This document shows, one piece after another, positions 24,301 to 30,683 of a stretch of DNA of 30,683 nt. A program made the translations under genes and the position numbers. How positions within the stretch are numbered: position 1 is the first letter of the stretch; every line of letters starts with the position of its first letter. The DNA comes from an uncultured Eggerthella sp. (GTDB lineage Bacteria; Actinomycetota; Coriobacteriia; Coriobacteriales; Eggerthellaceae), in NCBI GenBank assembly GCA_900547965.1, contig URJE01000010.1:1-30683 (forward strand), given 5' to 3'. The notes below the pieces were generated by a model that was not told where the DNA came from, made no database searches, and was given only the letters and a program-made list of their open reading frames with translations.

Positions 24301-24434
24301 CTTACAAATCTCCTGGAACCATCCTATTCCCCTCATCTGAAATAGATGCGAAAACAATGCGAAAGTTCCGAGAAAAACAGTACGTCGGCACCTTTGCCGC
24401 ACAGCCTCGCGCCTTTTAGCAACGGCACATCAAC

Positions 24435-24465
24435 AAAAAAAAGAGCCGGCATCGCTGCCGGCTCT
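24435..24465 (-). terminator. Intrinsic terminator of the 164-aa gene
   Basis: AGAGCCGGCA and TGCCGGCTCT form a perfect 10-base stem around a 4-base loop, followed by an eight-base T-run on the minus strand. Confidence 0.93.
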
Positions 24466-24479
24466 CCAAATTGGATTCG

Positions 24480-24974
24480 TTACTCTTCGGTTGCTTCTTC
24501 CTGAGCTTTAGGATCAAGGCTTCCCTCTACCTCAAGCTCAAGCTTGAGGTTTTCCATAAAGTTGGGGGCAGGGCCGATGTAGACAACCTCGCGCTCGATT
24601 CCCTCCTCATCGTAAAGATAGCCAAACGCGTATCCCTGCTCTTCGCCCGGCAAGCCACCTTCAGCGATAAGGGCGTCCTTTTGGCCTTCATCGGTATCAA
24701 CATAGCCGTCATAGCAGAATGCATATGCCGTAGCGCCACGAGCGCCCTGAACCTCATTGCGGGCGGCCAGGAAACATTCCTCGGCATCGTCGCCTGGGTG
24801 GGTTTCAATGAAGAGGTTTTCCTTTACCGCAAGACCAGTGAAGGGGATAACGTCTTTGCCTTCTTCCATCTTGTCGGCAGCTTCGTCCAAAACAGCGACG
24901 ATAACGGCCTTCAGCACGTCATCAACGTCTTCTACGGGGATATCGTTTTCGGGATCTACCACACGATCTACCAT
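24480..24974 (-). CDS. Hypothetical acidic protein (164 aa)
   Basis: I do not recognise a family. The 164 residues are strongly acidic (many Asp and Glu, few Lys/Arg), with no signal peptide or membrane helix. It begins MVDRVVDPENDIPVEDVDD and has AYAFCYDGYVDTDEGQKDALIAE and YAFGYLYDEEGIEREVVY, which read like two related beta segments, so it may be a small alpha/beta domain with a disordered Glu-rich end (DPKAQEEATEE). GGAAAGGAC precedes the ATG, a plausible promoter lies 39 bases upstream and a strong terminator follows, so it appears to be a real, separately transcribed gene. Confidence 0.75.
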   Translation of the reverse strand: MVDRVVDPENDIPVEDVDDVLKAVIVAVLDEAADKMEEGKDVIPFTGLAVKENLFIETHPGDDAEECFLAARNEVQGARGATAYAFCYDGYVDTDEGQKDALIAEGGLPGEEQGYAFGYLYDEEGIEREVVYIGPAPNFMENLKLELEVEGSLDPKAQEEATEE

Positions 24975-25012
24975 GGTCGTCCTTTCCCTTTTCTTCTAAA
25001 CCAATGCAGCCC

Positions 25013-25041
25013 AGTGTACTCTCGCAAGCAGAAAAGCCCAA
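25013..25041 (-). promoter_or_regulatory. Candidate promoter of the 164-aa gene
   Basis: Minus-strand TTGGGC (25036-25041) and TACACT (25013-25018) are 17 bases apart, 38 bases before the ATG. Confidence 0.5.
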
Positions 25042-25090
25042 CCCAAACTCCGCCAACGAGCACAACCCATCCATGAGGACCAAACTATGC

Positions 25091-25117
25091 AAAAGGCCTG
25101 CCAAAGGCAGACCTTTA
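25091..25117 (-). terminator. Terminator of tRNA-Ser(CGA)
   Basis: AAAGGCCTGCC pairs with GGCAGACCTTT around an AAA loop (one mismatch), seven bases after the tRNA 3' end; the minus strand continues TTTTGC. Confidence 0.75.
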
Positions 25118-25123
25118 AAATGC

Positions 25124-25216
25124 TGGCGGAAGGGGAGGGATTTGAACCCTCGTTACCGGGAGTACCGGTAAAACGGTTTTCGAGACCGCCGCATTCAGCC
25201 GCTCTGCCACCCTTCC
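25124..25216 (-). tRNA. tRNA-Ser (anticodon CGA)
   Basis: A 93-base class II tRNA. Acceptor GGAAGGG pairs with CCCTTCC, the anticodon stem GCGGT/ACCGT holds loop CTCGAAA (anticodon CGA), a long variable arm (TACCGGTACTCCCGGTAA) is present, and the 3' GCCA is encoded. Confidence 0.96.
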
Positions 25217-25248
25217 AAAATATGTGTCAGCCACCAAAGGGGCTGGTG

Positions 25249-25278
25249 AAAAAGAAAGCGCCCAATACAGGCGCTTTC
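25249..25278 (-). terminator. Terminator of tRNA-Ser(GGA)
   Basis: GAAAGCGCC and GGCGCTTTC form a nine-base stem with T5 on the minus strand, between the two tRNA-Ser genes, so the upper tRNA has its own end and the lower needs its own promoter or read-through. Confidence 0.85.
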
Positions 25279-25288
25279 GAAAAATCAC

Positions 25289-25381
25289 TGGCGGAGAGAT
25301 GGGGATTCGAACCCCAGATACGCTTTTGGCGTATACACGATTTCCAATCGTGCTCCTTAAGCCAGACTCGGACATCTCTCC
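25289..25381 (-). tRNA. tRNA-Ser (anticodon GGA)
   Basis: A 93-base class II tRNA with acceptor GGAGAGA/TCTCTCC, anticodon stem CACGA/TCGTG and loop TTGGAAA (anticodon GGA), variable arm TATACGCCAAAAGCGTAT, T arm GGGGTTCGAATCCCC and encoded CCA. Confidence 0.97.
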
Positions 25382-25413
25382 AGCTGCAGCGCTTCTCGCG
25401 CATGCAAGGCTGT

Positions 25414-25443
25414 ACTTTACACCATCTTAGTACCGGCTGACAA
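25414..25443 (-). promoter_or_regulatory. Candidate promoter of tRNA-Ser(GGA)
   Basis: TTGTCA (25438-25443) and TAAAGT (25414-25419) on the minus strand are 18 bases apart. The -35 falls inside the last codons of the ABC ATPase gene. Confidence 0.5.
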
Positions 25444-26221
25444 GAGAAAAATAGCCATCTTCTGACAAGATTTTTAAAGGAACATCAAAAAGGCCAGAAA
25501 CACACTCGGTGGTAAGGGCTTCTTCCTTGGGCTTGTCCCCGTAAAGCTTGCCGTCTTTGATCATCACCACACGCTTGATTTCGGGAATGATGTCTTCAGG
25601 ATAGTGCGTAACCAAAATAATGGATTTGCCGGCAGCAACCAAATCACGCATTGCCTTGCGAACAAAGTACATGCCTTCCGGGTCAAGCGCCGTAGTGGGC
25701 TCGTCGAACACCAATACCTCAGGATCGTGGACAAGCGCACGGGCAATTAGCACGCGGCGGGCCTGACCGGAGGACATCGTCATAATGTCGCGGTCAGCGT
25801 GTTCCCTCATTCCCAAAAATTCCAAAGCACGCAAAGCCTTTTCCTTGCCCGCTTCAGTCATATTGTGACGACGTGGAACGCCGAGAACGCCAAACAAGCC
25901 GCCATACACCACATCGAGAGCCGGAAGGTGGACGGTTATCTGATCCTGCATCGTTGAGGAAACAATACCCAGGCATTGTTTGACTTCCTCAAGCGTGACC
26001 AGCGACTTCCCTTTGAACAGCACCGGAGCTTCATCGCGATGCAAAGGAAACACCTCGCGGGTTATGAGGTGAATGAACGTAGATTTACCAGCACCATTCG
26101 GCCCGATAAGAGCAATGCTTTCGCCTTGCTGCAGGGTGAAATCCCCTACATTCAAGATTTCTTTTCCCTTACGGCGAACCACGGCGTCATGAAGCTCGAT
26201 TAGAGGCGGTTTCGTTTCCAT
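25427..26221 (-). CDS. ABC transporter ATP-binding protein without visible partner
   Basis: The 264-residue ABC ATPase has Walker A GPNGAGKST (40-48), Q-loop region, signature MSSGQARRVLIARAL, Walker B VLVFDEPT and a His switch (VTHYPED). The layout resembles YlmA/ModF-like cytosolic ATPases. No permease or substrate-binding gene lies nearby, so the partner is encoded elsewhere or it acts alone; molybdate/tungstate transport is tempting given the AOR but not supported. It follows the PrsA-like gene after 71 bases containing a terminator. Confidence 0.9.
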   Translation of the reverse strand: METKPPLIELHDAVVRRKGKEILNVGDFTLQQGESIALIGPNGAGKSTFIHLITREVFPLHRDEAPVLFKGKSLVTLEEVKQCLGIVSSTMQDQITVHLPALDVVYGGLFGVLGVPRRHNMTEAGKEKALRALEFLGMREHADRDIMTMSSGQARRVLIARALVHDPEVLVFDEPTTALDPEGMYFVRKAMRDLVAAGKSIILVTHYPEDIIPEIKRVVMIKDGKLYGDKPKEEALTTECVSGLFDVPLKILSEDGYFSLVSRY

Positions 26222-26238
26222 TGCTTACCTTTCCAGAT

Positions 26239-26272
26239 AAATCAAGGCCACCTCATACGAGGTGGCCTTGGA
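26239..26272 (-). terminator. Intrinsic terminator of the prsA-like gene
   Basis: CAAGGCCACCTC and GAGGTGGCCTTG form a perfect 12-base stem with an ATAC loop, 20 bases after the gene's stop, followed by ATTTAT on the minus strand. It separates the foldase gene from the ABC ATPase gene. Confidence 0.85.
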
Positions 26273-26292
26273 AAAGCCTGATTACTTGGTTG

Positions 26293-27471
26293 TTACTGAC
26301 CAGAATTCTCGGAATCAGTGTTCTGCTCGTTGGAAGATTCCGATGATCCTTCCGTTGCCGATGCGTCGGCATTGGTGTCGGCGGAAGCGCCATCGGTGGA
26401 GTCGTCAGAATCGTCACTCGAAGAATCGCTGTTATCGTACTTTGTCATATCAAGGTTATAGGGCACATTCTCGGGCATGTCGTTGTTCTGGATGTCGGCC
26501 TGAGCCTTGTAGTCATTGAACCAATTGGAATATGCGGTGGACTTGTTCTGGTCCTTCACGATATTCGAAATATAGTCAACGAACTCCTGAGGGTACGCAG
26601 AAAGGCTGGTTGCCGTGCCGTCGCAGGTAAACTCGTCGGTGCATTTGATGATGTGAATACCGTAATCGCTCGTTACCAAACCAGATACCTGACCAACAGA
26701 AAGACCATCGAGAGCATCGGTGTAGTCGGTTACGAATGAATTGATGGCATCCCAGCCAACATTACCGCCGTCAGCTGCAGAAGCCGTGTCGGTAGAGTAC
26801 TGCTTGGCTGCTTCGGCGAAGTCAAGCGTTCCGGCGTTGATCTGATCGAGCACTTCCTGAGCCTTTTCGGTATCGCTCGACGCGAACAGAATATGGGAAG
26901 ACTTCTTTGCACCATTGAACATGGTGTAATACGTATTAAGCATATCGAGCACCTTGGAGTCATCGGCGGTAGCTGCGTCTCCCGCAACCGCATCCTCCAA
27001 GGCCTTGTCGAGCAAACCGGCTTCAACGGATTCGCGATACTGATCCTCAGTCAAACCAGCGGAGGAAAGAGCCTGCTTCCAAGCATCATCGCTATCGTAA
27101 TTAGCCTTCATGTTGTTGATTTCATCGTCAACCTGAGACTGCTCGACCGTAATGCCCTTTTCGTCGCACGCCTGCTTCTTCAGTTCGTTTTCAACGTAGT
27201 AATCGATTACCTGATCACGAACGGTGGCAGGGTCAAAGGAATTCTCCTTCATCCAATTGCCCCAGTCGTCGTCGCTGGTAAGGTCTGAACTAGTGCGGAA
27301 GTCCTGAATGTACTTAGTGATGGTATCTTCCTGAATCTCAGCACCATTTACCGTTGCTGCAACGCCGCCGGTATAGCCGTAATTCGTGCCGCCGCAGCCA
27401 ACCAGGGCAATGCAGCAGGCAGCGGATACGCCGGCAACAGAAATCTTGCGAAGAAGAGCTCCGTGCTTCAT
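26293..27471 (-). CDS. PrsA-type peptidyl-prolyl isomerase lipoprotein with acidic C-terminal tail
   Basis: A 392-residue extracytoplasmic foldase. A basic N-terminus and hydrophobic stretch end in the lipobox LVGC (Cys26). A SurA/PrsA-like N-domain (about 35-185) is followed by the parvulin domain (about 193-290): SSHILFAS, FAEAAKQYSTDTASAADGGNVGW, VGQVSGLVTSDYGIHIIKC. The last ~45 residues are a Ser/Asp/Glu-rich tail, probably unstructured and surface exposed. The protein assists folding of secreted proteins. Confidence 0.9.
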   Translation of the reverse strand: MKHGALLRKISVAGVSAACCIALVGCGGTNYGYTGGVAATVNGAEIQEDTITKYIQDFRTSSDLTSDDDWGNWMKENSFDPATVRDQVIDYYVENELKKQACDEKGITVEQSQVDDEINNMKANYDSDDAWKQALSSAGLTEDQYRESVEAGLLDKALEDAVAGDAATADDSKVLDMLNTYYTMFNGAKKSSHILFASSDTEKAQEVLDQINAGTLDFAEAAKQYSTDTASAADGGNVGWDAINSFVTDYTDALDGLSVGQVSGLVTSDYGIHIIKCTDEFTCDGTATSLSAYPQEFVDYISNIVKDQNKSTAYSNWFNDYKAQADIQNNDMPENVPYNLDMTKYDNSDSSSDDSDDSTDGASADTNADASATEGSSESSNEQNTDSENSGQ

Positions 27472-27505
27472 ATATGTTCCTTTTCCTACGGTACGAAACG
27501 AGGCC

Positions 27506-27524
27506 GCACCTGATGATCAGGTGC
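27506..27524. promoter_or_regulatory. 19-bp dyad upstream of the prsA-like gene
   Basis: GCACCTGATgATCAGGTGC is a perfect 9+1+9 inverted repeat 35 bases before the gene start, in the expected operator/5'-UTR position. It is an operator or a leader hairpin. Confidence 0.55.
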
Positions 27525-27571
27525 AACGCATGCTATTTTTACACAACGCAAATTTCGTGATTTCGTTCGCA

Positions 27572-27651
27572 CAATTTGCCCACGTATCACCGCTGTTTAA
27601 TCACACCCCCTCCATAAAAGACGGTTTTCCTAATGGGGGGCAAGCAAATTG
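27572..27651. repeat. Nested inverted repeats in the prsA upstream region
   Basis: CAATTTGC (27572-27579) pairs with GCAAATTG (27644-27651), enclosing CCCCCTCCAT (27606-27615) and ATGGGGGG (27633-27640), which also pair with one bulge. The function is unknown. Confidence 0.45.
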
Positions 27652-27726
27652 CAATAGACCTGGCACCTGAGATTTTCCGAGTAGAGCTCCAACCGCGCTG
27701 AACAATATGATCTCATTACAGCATGC

Positions 27727-27742
27727 CGTTTCACGTGAAACG
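27727..27742. other. parS-like partition site in the non-coding stretch
   Basis: CCGTTTCACGTGAAACGG (27726-27743) is a perfect palindrome; its central 14 bases equal the parS consensus. It matches the site in the yhaO-like gene. ParB spreads from such sites and loads SMC near the origin. Here it lies directly beside the 20-bp tandem repeats. Confidence 0.88.
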
Positions 27743-27750
27743 GAGCATCT

Positions 27751-27830
27751 TGCCTCATCTCGACACTCCTTGCCTACGCTCAGCGTTTATTGCCTCCGCT
27801 TGGCACTTATTGCCTCCACCCGCGCATTTC
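27751..27830. repeat. Four 20-bp tandem repeats starting TGCCT
   Basis: Four units of exactly 20 bases begin at 27751, 27771, 27791 and 27811. Each starts TGCCT; units two and three are closest (TGCCTACGCTCAGCGTTTAT and TGCCTCCGCTTGGCACTTAT), units one and four are more divergent. The spacing equals about two helical turns, putting the TTGCCTC elements on one face of the helix. They begin 8 bases after the parS palindrome. Confidence 0.75.
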
Positions 27831-27866
27831 ACTTCTTTCTTGCAGAATCAAGCAGCTCCCCGCTGT

Positions 27867-28052
27867 AAAAACAAAAAATCAGACTTCTTTGCAACTTTTT
27901 TGCGGTTGCGGACTCTCTTTCACCCCTGCAAAGCAAAAAGCAGCCGTCATATGGCTAATTACCTGCGTTTTTCTGCTTCAATCCACGATTAGGGAACTCG
28001 CAACAATCCGCAATCGCAAAAAAGTTGCAGTTCTAACCGATTTTTTGTTTTC
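27867..28052. repeat. ~186-bp imperfect palindrome (MITE-like or structured element)
   Basis: The 46-base left arm (27867-27912) and right arm (28007-28052) are inverted copies, 36 of 46 positions identical, both carrying AAAACAAAAAATC at the outer end and TGCAACTTTTTTGCG plus TTGCGGA at the inner end. Between them lies a nested inverted repeat (AAGCAAAAAGCAG / CTGCGTTTTTCTGCTT) and an AGCC/GGCT core, so the whole element folds into one long hairpin. No gene is present. No target-site duplication is obvious. Confidence 0.75.
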
Positions 28053-28161
28053 AGGGTCCAGGGGAAGTGATTTGGGCGGCACTTTGAGTGGAGTATCCAG
28101 GCGCAACGCCATGGAACCCCTTTACGACGGCGCCATAGGTGGGTAATCCAATTCAGCTCTT

Positions 28162-28183
28162 CGAATCGGATTGATCCGATTCG
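28162..28183. repeat. 22-bp palindrome (10-bp arms, 2-bp centre)
   Basis: CGAATCGGAT, TG, ATCCGATTCG: a perfect 10-base inverted repeat with a 2-base centre, typical of a dimeric-regulator operator. It lies 65 bases from the typA terminator. The stretch 28053-28161 otherwise contains nothing I can name. Confidence 0.7.
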
Positions 28184-28240
28184 CGCTATTGCCTACATCC
28201 GTCTTCACACCAGCGGGCGTCTCGTTGCAGGCTGTACTTA

Positions 28241-28276
28241 AAACAAAAAAGGCTGGACGACAAATCGTCCAGCCTT
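28241..28276 (-). terminator. Intrinsic terminator of typA
   Basis: AAGGCTGGACGA and TCGTCCAGCCTT form a perfect 12-base stem around a 4-base loop, followed by TTTTTTGTTTT on the minus strand. It lies 82 bases after the typA stop. Confidence 0.93.
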
Positions 28277-28286
28277 ACAATTTGGC

Positions 28287-28344
28287 GGCTACCTTGGGTA
28301 AGCTCCCCCTTAGACACTCACCTCGTAAGAGGGGAGCCCGAGCC
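28287..28344 (-). ncRNA. Structured 3'-UTR segment of typA, candidate small RNA
   Basis: Between the typA stop and its terminator, GCTCCCC/GGGGAGC, outer GGG/CCC and GGCT/AGCC segments pair in register, and the loop holds a CCTC/GAGG mini-stem. With the terminator downstream this has the shape of a processed 3'-UTR RNA. No known family was recognised. Confidence 0.35.
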
Positions 28345-28357
28345 AAAAGGAGTAAGC

Positions 28358-30172
28358 CTATTTATTCTTCGCTTCCTTACGACGCTGGGTTGCGGAAAGG
28401 GTGCGCTTGCGGAGGCGAATAGACTGAGGCGTTACCTCTACCAATTCGTCATCTTCGATGTACTCAAGCGCCTCTTCGAGTGTAAACGTGATAGGAGGCG
28501 TAAGAGAAATAGCCTTATCGGCGCCAGAAGAGCGCTGGTTGCCCAGCTGCTTGGCCTTGGCGACGTTTACCACCATGTCGCCCTCCTTGGCGGATTCGCC
28601 AACGATCATGCCTTCATAGCAATCCTCGCCCGGGCCGACAAACAGCTTGCCGCGCTCCTGCAGGGTATCAAGCGCATATGCAACAGACTTCTCGGTTGCC
28701 ATAGCAATCATGCAGCCATTCTTACGGCCGATCATCTCTCCAGAATAGGGGCCGTATTCACGGAAGTGGTGGAACAGCACCGCTTCGCCGTGGCTTACAT
28801 TCAGGATTTTGGTCTTCAGACCCATGGTGCCACGGGAAGGAATGGCAAACGTGAGATGAGTCATGGTTTCGTCGGACACCATATCCTCCATGATGCCGCC
28901 TGCGGTACCCATAACCTCAATTGCCTTGCCGGAATAGTCGTTGGGAACGTCGATAGTTGCTTCCTCGATAGGCTCGAGCTTGTTGCCAGCCTCATCTTCC
29001 TTGTAAACAACCTGAGGACGACCGACCTGGAATTCGAAACCTTCACGACGCATGGTTTCCATGAGAACGGAAAGATGAAGAACACCACGGCCGGCAACGC
29101 GAACGCCCGACTTGTCTTCGGTTTCCTCAATACGCATGGAGATGTTGCTCTCCTTTTCGCGCATCAGGCGCTCCTTCAGCTGACGGGCGCCAACGATATC
29201 GCCCTCTCGACCAACCAAGGGACTCGTGGAAGCCTCAAACACAACAGCCATGGTGGGCTCTTCAACAGCCAGGGGCTCCATCTCGACCGGGTTTTCAGGA
29301 TCGGTGATAACATCGCCGATGTCGGTCTGCTCTACACCGATAACAGCCACAATATCGCCTGCACTGGCTTCAGGAACCTCAGCCTTGCCCAGATTCTCAA
29401 AGGTATACACCTTGCGGATCTGCGCGTTGTAGCGGTTGCCGTCGGGCTGGATTACCAGAACCTGTTCTTTTTCATGGATAGTGCCACTCTGCAGACGACC
29501 GATGCCAATGCGTCCCTCATAGCTGCTGTGATCAACCGTGCAAACCTGAAGGGCAACAGGGCCGTCTACATCTACGTCAGGGCAGGGGATTTCCTTCAGA
29601 ATGGTATCCAGCAAGGGAACCATGTCCATGTTGCCGTCATTGACGTCGTAGCGTGCGTAGCCATTAACTGCAGAGGCATAAACAACAGGGAAATCAAGCT
29701 GCTCGTCGCTTGCACCCAACTCAACCATCAAGTCAAATACCTTGTCGACGGCAGCATCGGGGTTAGCATTGGGGCGGTCGATCTTGTTGACCACAACAAC
29801 GATGCGCAAACCACGCTCAAGGGCATGCGAAAGAACGAAACGGGTCTGGGGCTTGGGGCCTTCATAAGCATCAACAATGAGCAATGCGCCATCTGCCATG
29901 TTGAGAACGCGCTCCACCTCGCCACCAAAGTCGGCATGACCGGGGGTGTCGATAACGTTGATCTTAGTGTCCTTGTAATGGATGGAGATGTTCTTAGAGA
30001 GAATGGTAATGCCGCGCTCGCGCTCCTGATCGTTCGAGTCAAGTACGCGCTCAGCAACTTCCTGGTTTTCGCGGAATACATGCGAGGACCAGAGCAGGCG
30101 GTCGACCAACGTGGTTTTACCGTGGTCAACGTGCGCAATGATTGCCACATTGCGGATGTTTTCCTGTTTCAT
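28358..30172 (-). CDS. typA: Ribosome-associated GTPase TypA/BipA
   Basis: The 604-residue translational GTPase has G1 AHVDHGKTT at about residues 14-22, switch region ERERGIT, G3 DTPGHADFGGEV, G4 NKIDRPNA, then the EF-G-like domains and BipA-specific C-terminus (GTMGLKTKILNVSHGEAVL, GVLHLSVLMETMRREG). It acts on the ribosome, often in 50S assembly at low temperature or stress. The last residues (SATQRRKEAKNK) are basic. GAAGGAAG precedes the ATG. Confidence 0.97.
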   Translation of the reverse strand: MKQENIRNVAIIAHVDHGKTTLVDRLLWSSHVFRENQEVAERVLDSNDQERERGITILSKNISIHYKDTKINVIDTPGHADFGGEVERVLNMADGALLIVDAYEGPKPQTRFVLSHALERGLRIVVVVNKIDRPNANPDAAVDKVFDLMVELGASDEQLDFPVVYASAVNGYARYDVNDGNMDMVPLLDTILKEIPCPDVDVDGPVALQVCTVDHSSYEGRIGIGRLQSGTIHEKEQVLVIQPDGNRYNAQIRKVYTFENLGKAEVPEASAGDIVAVIGVEQTDIGDVITDPENPVEMEPLAVEEPTMAVVFEASTSPLVGREGDIVGARQLKERLMREKESNISMRIEETEDKSGVRVAGRGVLHLSVLMETMRREGFEFQVGRPQVVYKEDEAGNKLEPIEEATIDVPNDYSGKAIEVMGTAGGIMEDMVSDETMTHLTFAIPSRGTMGLKTKILNVSHGEAVLFHHFREYGPYSGEMIGRKNGCMIAMATEKSVAYALDTLQERGKLFVGPGEDCYEGMIVGESAKEGDMVVNVAKAKQLGNQRSSGADKAISLTPPITFTLEEALEYIEDDELVEVTPQSIRLRKRTLSATQRRKEAKNK

Positions 30173-30270
30173 CTACTTCTTCCTTCTTAAAGACGTTGTC
30201 TTGTTAACCCATAAGCGGTAAAAGCTTACCAGCGCGAATGAGCCCAAACAGGGCAGACCAGTCGCTCTAC

Positions 30271-30302
30271 ACAAAAAAGAAGCCGTCCATTCGGACGGCT
30301 TC
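30271..30302 (-). terminator. Intrinsic terminator of the tRNA-Ala transcript
   Basis: GAAGCCGTCC and GGACGGCTTC form a perfect 10-base stem around an ATTC loop, followed by TTTTTT on the minus strand, ten bases after the tRNA 3' end. Confidence 0.92.
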
Positions 30303-30311
30303 GAAAATTCG

Positions 30312-30387
30312 TGGTGGAGCATAAGGGGATCGAACCCTTGACCTCAGGCTTGCAAAGCCCGCGCTCTCCCAGCTGAGCTAATGCCCC
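30312..30387 (-). tRNA. tRNA-Ala (anticodon TGC)
   Basis: A 76-base cloverleaf: acceptor GGGGCAT/ATGCTCC, D arm AGCTCAGCTGGGAGAGC, anticodon loop TTTGCAA (anticodon TGC), T arm AAGGGTTCGATCCCCTT, encoded CCA. With tRNA-Ile upstream it recalls the tRNA pair usual in rRNA operons, but no rRNA is seen in the window. Confidence 0.97.
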
Positions 30388-30415
30388 ACGTAGGTTATGT
30401 GCGATTTCGTTATCA

Positions 30416-30459
30416 ATAAACGCTCCACCGGCTAACTCGGCTCACGGTGGAGCGTTTAT
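30416..30459. terminator. 15-bp hairpin between tRNA-Ile and tRNA-Ala
   Basis: ATAAACGCTCCACCG pairs perfectly with CGGTGGAGCGTTTAT around a 14-base loop. Either a terminator of tRNA-Ile (weak U-tract) or a processing structure in a shared transcript. Confidence 0.6.
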
Positions 30460-30470
30460 CAGTAAAAAAA

Positions 30471-30547
<77 letters not shown>

Positions 30548-30563
30548 GAAATCGCGCTCAATT

Positions 30564-30592
30564 AATATACTTCCTACCCCCATATGGGTCAA
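30564..30592 (-). promoter_or_regulatory. Strong sigma70-type promoter of tRNA-Ile/tRNA-Ala
   Basis: Minus-strand TTGACC (30587-30592) and TATATT (30564-30569) are 17 bases apart, with the -10 ending 16 bases before the tRNA-Ile 5' end. The remaining 30593-30683 is AT-rich and shows no gene. Confidence 0.85.
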
Positions 30593-30683
30593 GAAGAATT
30601 TTGCATTTTCTTAAAAAAGTTTTCGCCAATTACTCTTTCAAATAGTTATCTTACATATATCCCCAGGTCATACTACTATTTTC

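Noticed and set aside
27751..27830. CRISPR array
   Set aside because: The 20-bp units are contiguous and degenerate with no spacers, and no cas genes are present.
27723..27992. 89-codon plus-strand frame across the parS and tandem repeats
   Set aside because: No ribosome site, the repeats (20 bp) do not preserve reading frame, and composition is not protein-like.
28766..30190. Long open frame (474 codons) opposite typA
   Set aside because: It is the antisense shadow of typA; composition is biased to the complement of typA codons and no family motif is present.

Overview
The window reads as chromosomal DNA of an anaerobic actinobacterium of the Coriobacteriia, probably Eggerthellaceae. This is inferred from the mix of actinobacterial-style housekeeping genes, a tungsten-type aldehyde ferredoxin oxidoreductase (AOR) module with its own cytochrome b, hydrogenase maturation genes, moderate G+C and encoded CCA on tRNAs; the genus cannot be fixed from sequence alone. 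Almost every gene is on the minus strand, so transcription runs from high to low coordinates; one short-chain dehydrogenase at 8592-9359 is the exception.

Layout in transcription order (right to left): tRNA-Ile and tRNA-Ala behind a strong promoter; typA; an ~890-base non-coding stretch (27472-28357) rich in cis-acting structure; a PrsA-type lipoprotein foldase and a lone ABC ATPase; two tRNA-Ser genes; an acidic hypothetical protein; the ribosomal/replication operon rpsF-ssb-rpsR-rplI; a redox module (cytochrome b, Tat-exported 4Fe-4S protein, AOR, 177-aa unknown) resembling the E. coli ydh cluster; dnaB; a YhaO/YhaN nuclease-ATPase pair; purA; purD; tRNA-Phe; then, beyond the opposite-strand SDR gene, an operon pgi-hypF-hypC-hypD; a pair of membrane proteins with bacterial PH domains (YdbS/YdbT type); and a truncated hemolysin III gene at the window edge.

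The rpsF-ssb-rpsR-rplI-dnaB-purA neighbourhood is commonly origin-proximal in bacteria. Two ParB-binding parS-like sites agree with this: one inside the yhaO-like gene (15682-15697) and one in the non-coding stretch (27727-27742). In the second location the parS site is followed by four 20-bp tandem repeats, a ~186-bp imperfect palindrome and a 22-bp palindrome. I regard this non-coding cluster, together with the AOR module inserted between rplI and dnaB and its unidentified 177-aa partner, as the most interesting parts of the window.

Functionally, the window combines core information processing (S6, S18, L9, SSB, DnaB, TypA, five tRNAs), purine synthesis (PurA, PurD), central carbon metabolism (Pgi), hydrogenase cofactor assembly (HypF, HypC, HypD; no hydrogenase structural genes here), and a membrane-linked periplasm/cytoplasm redox system of unknown substrate.
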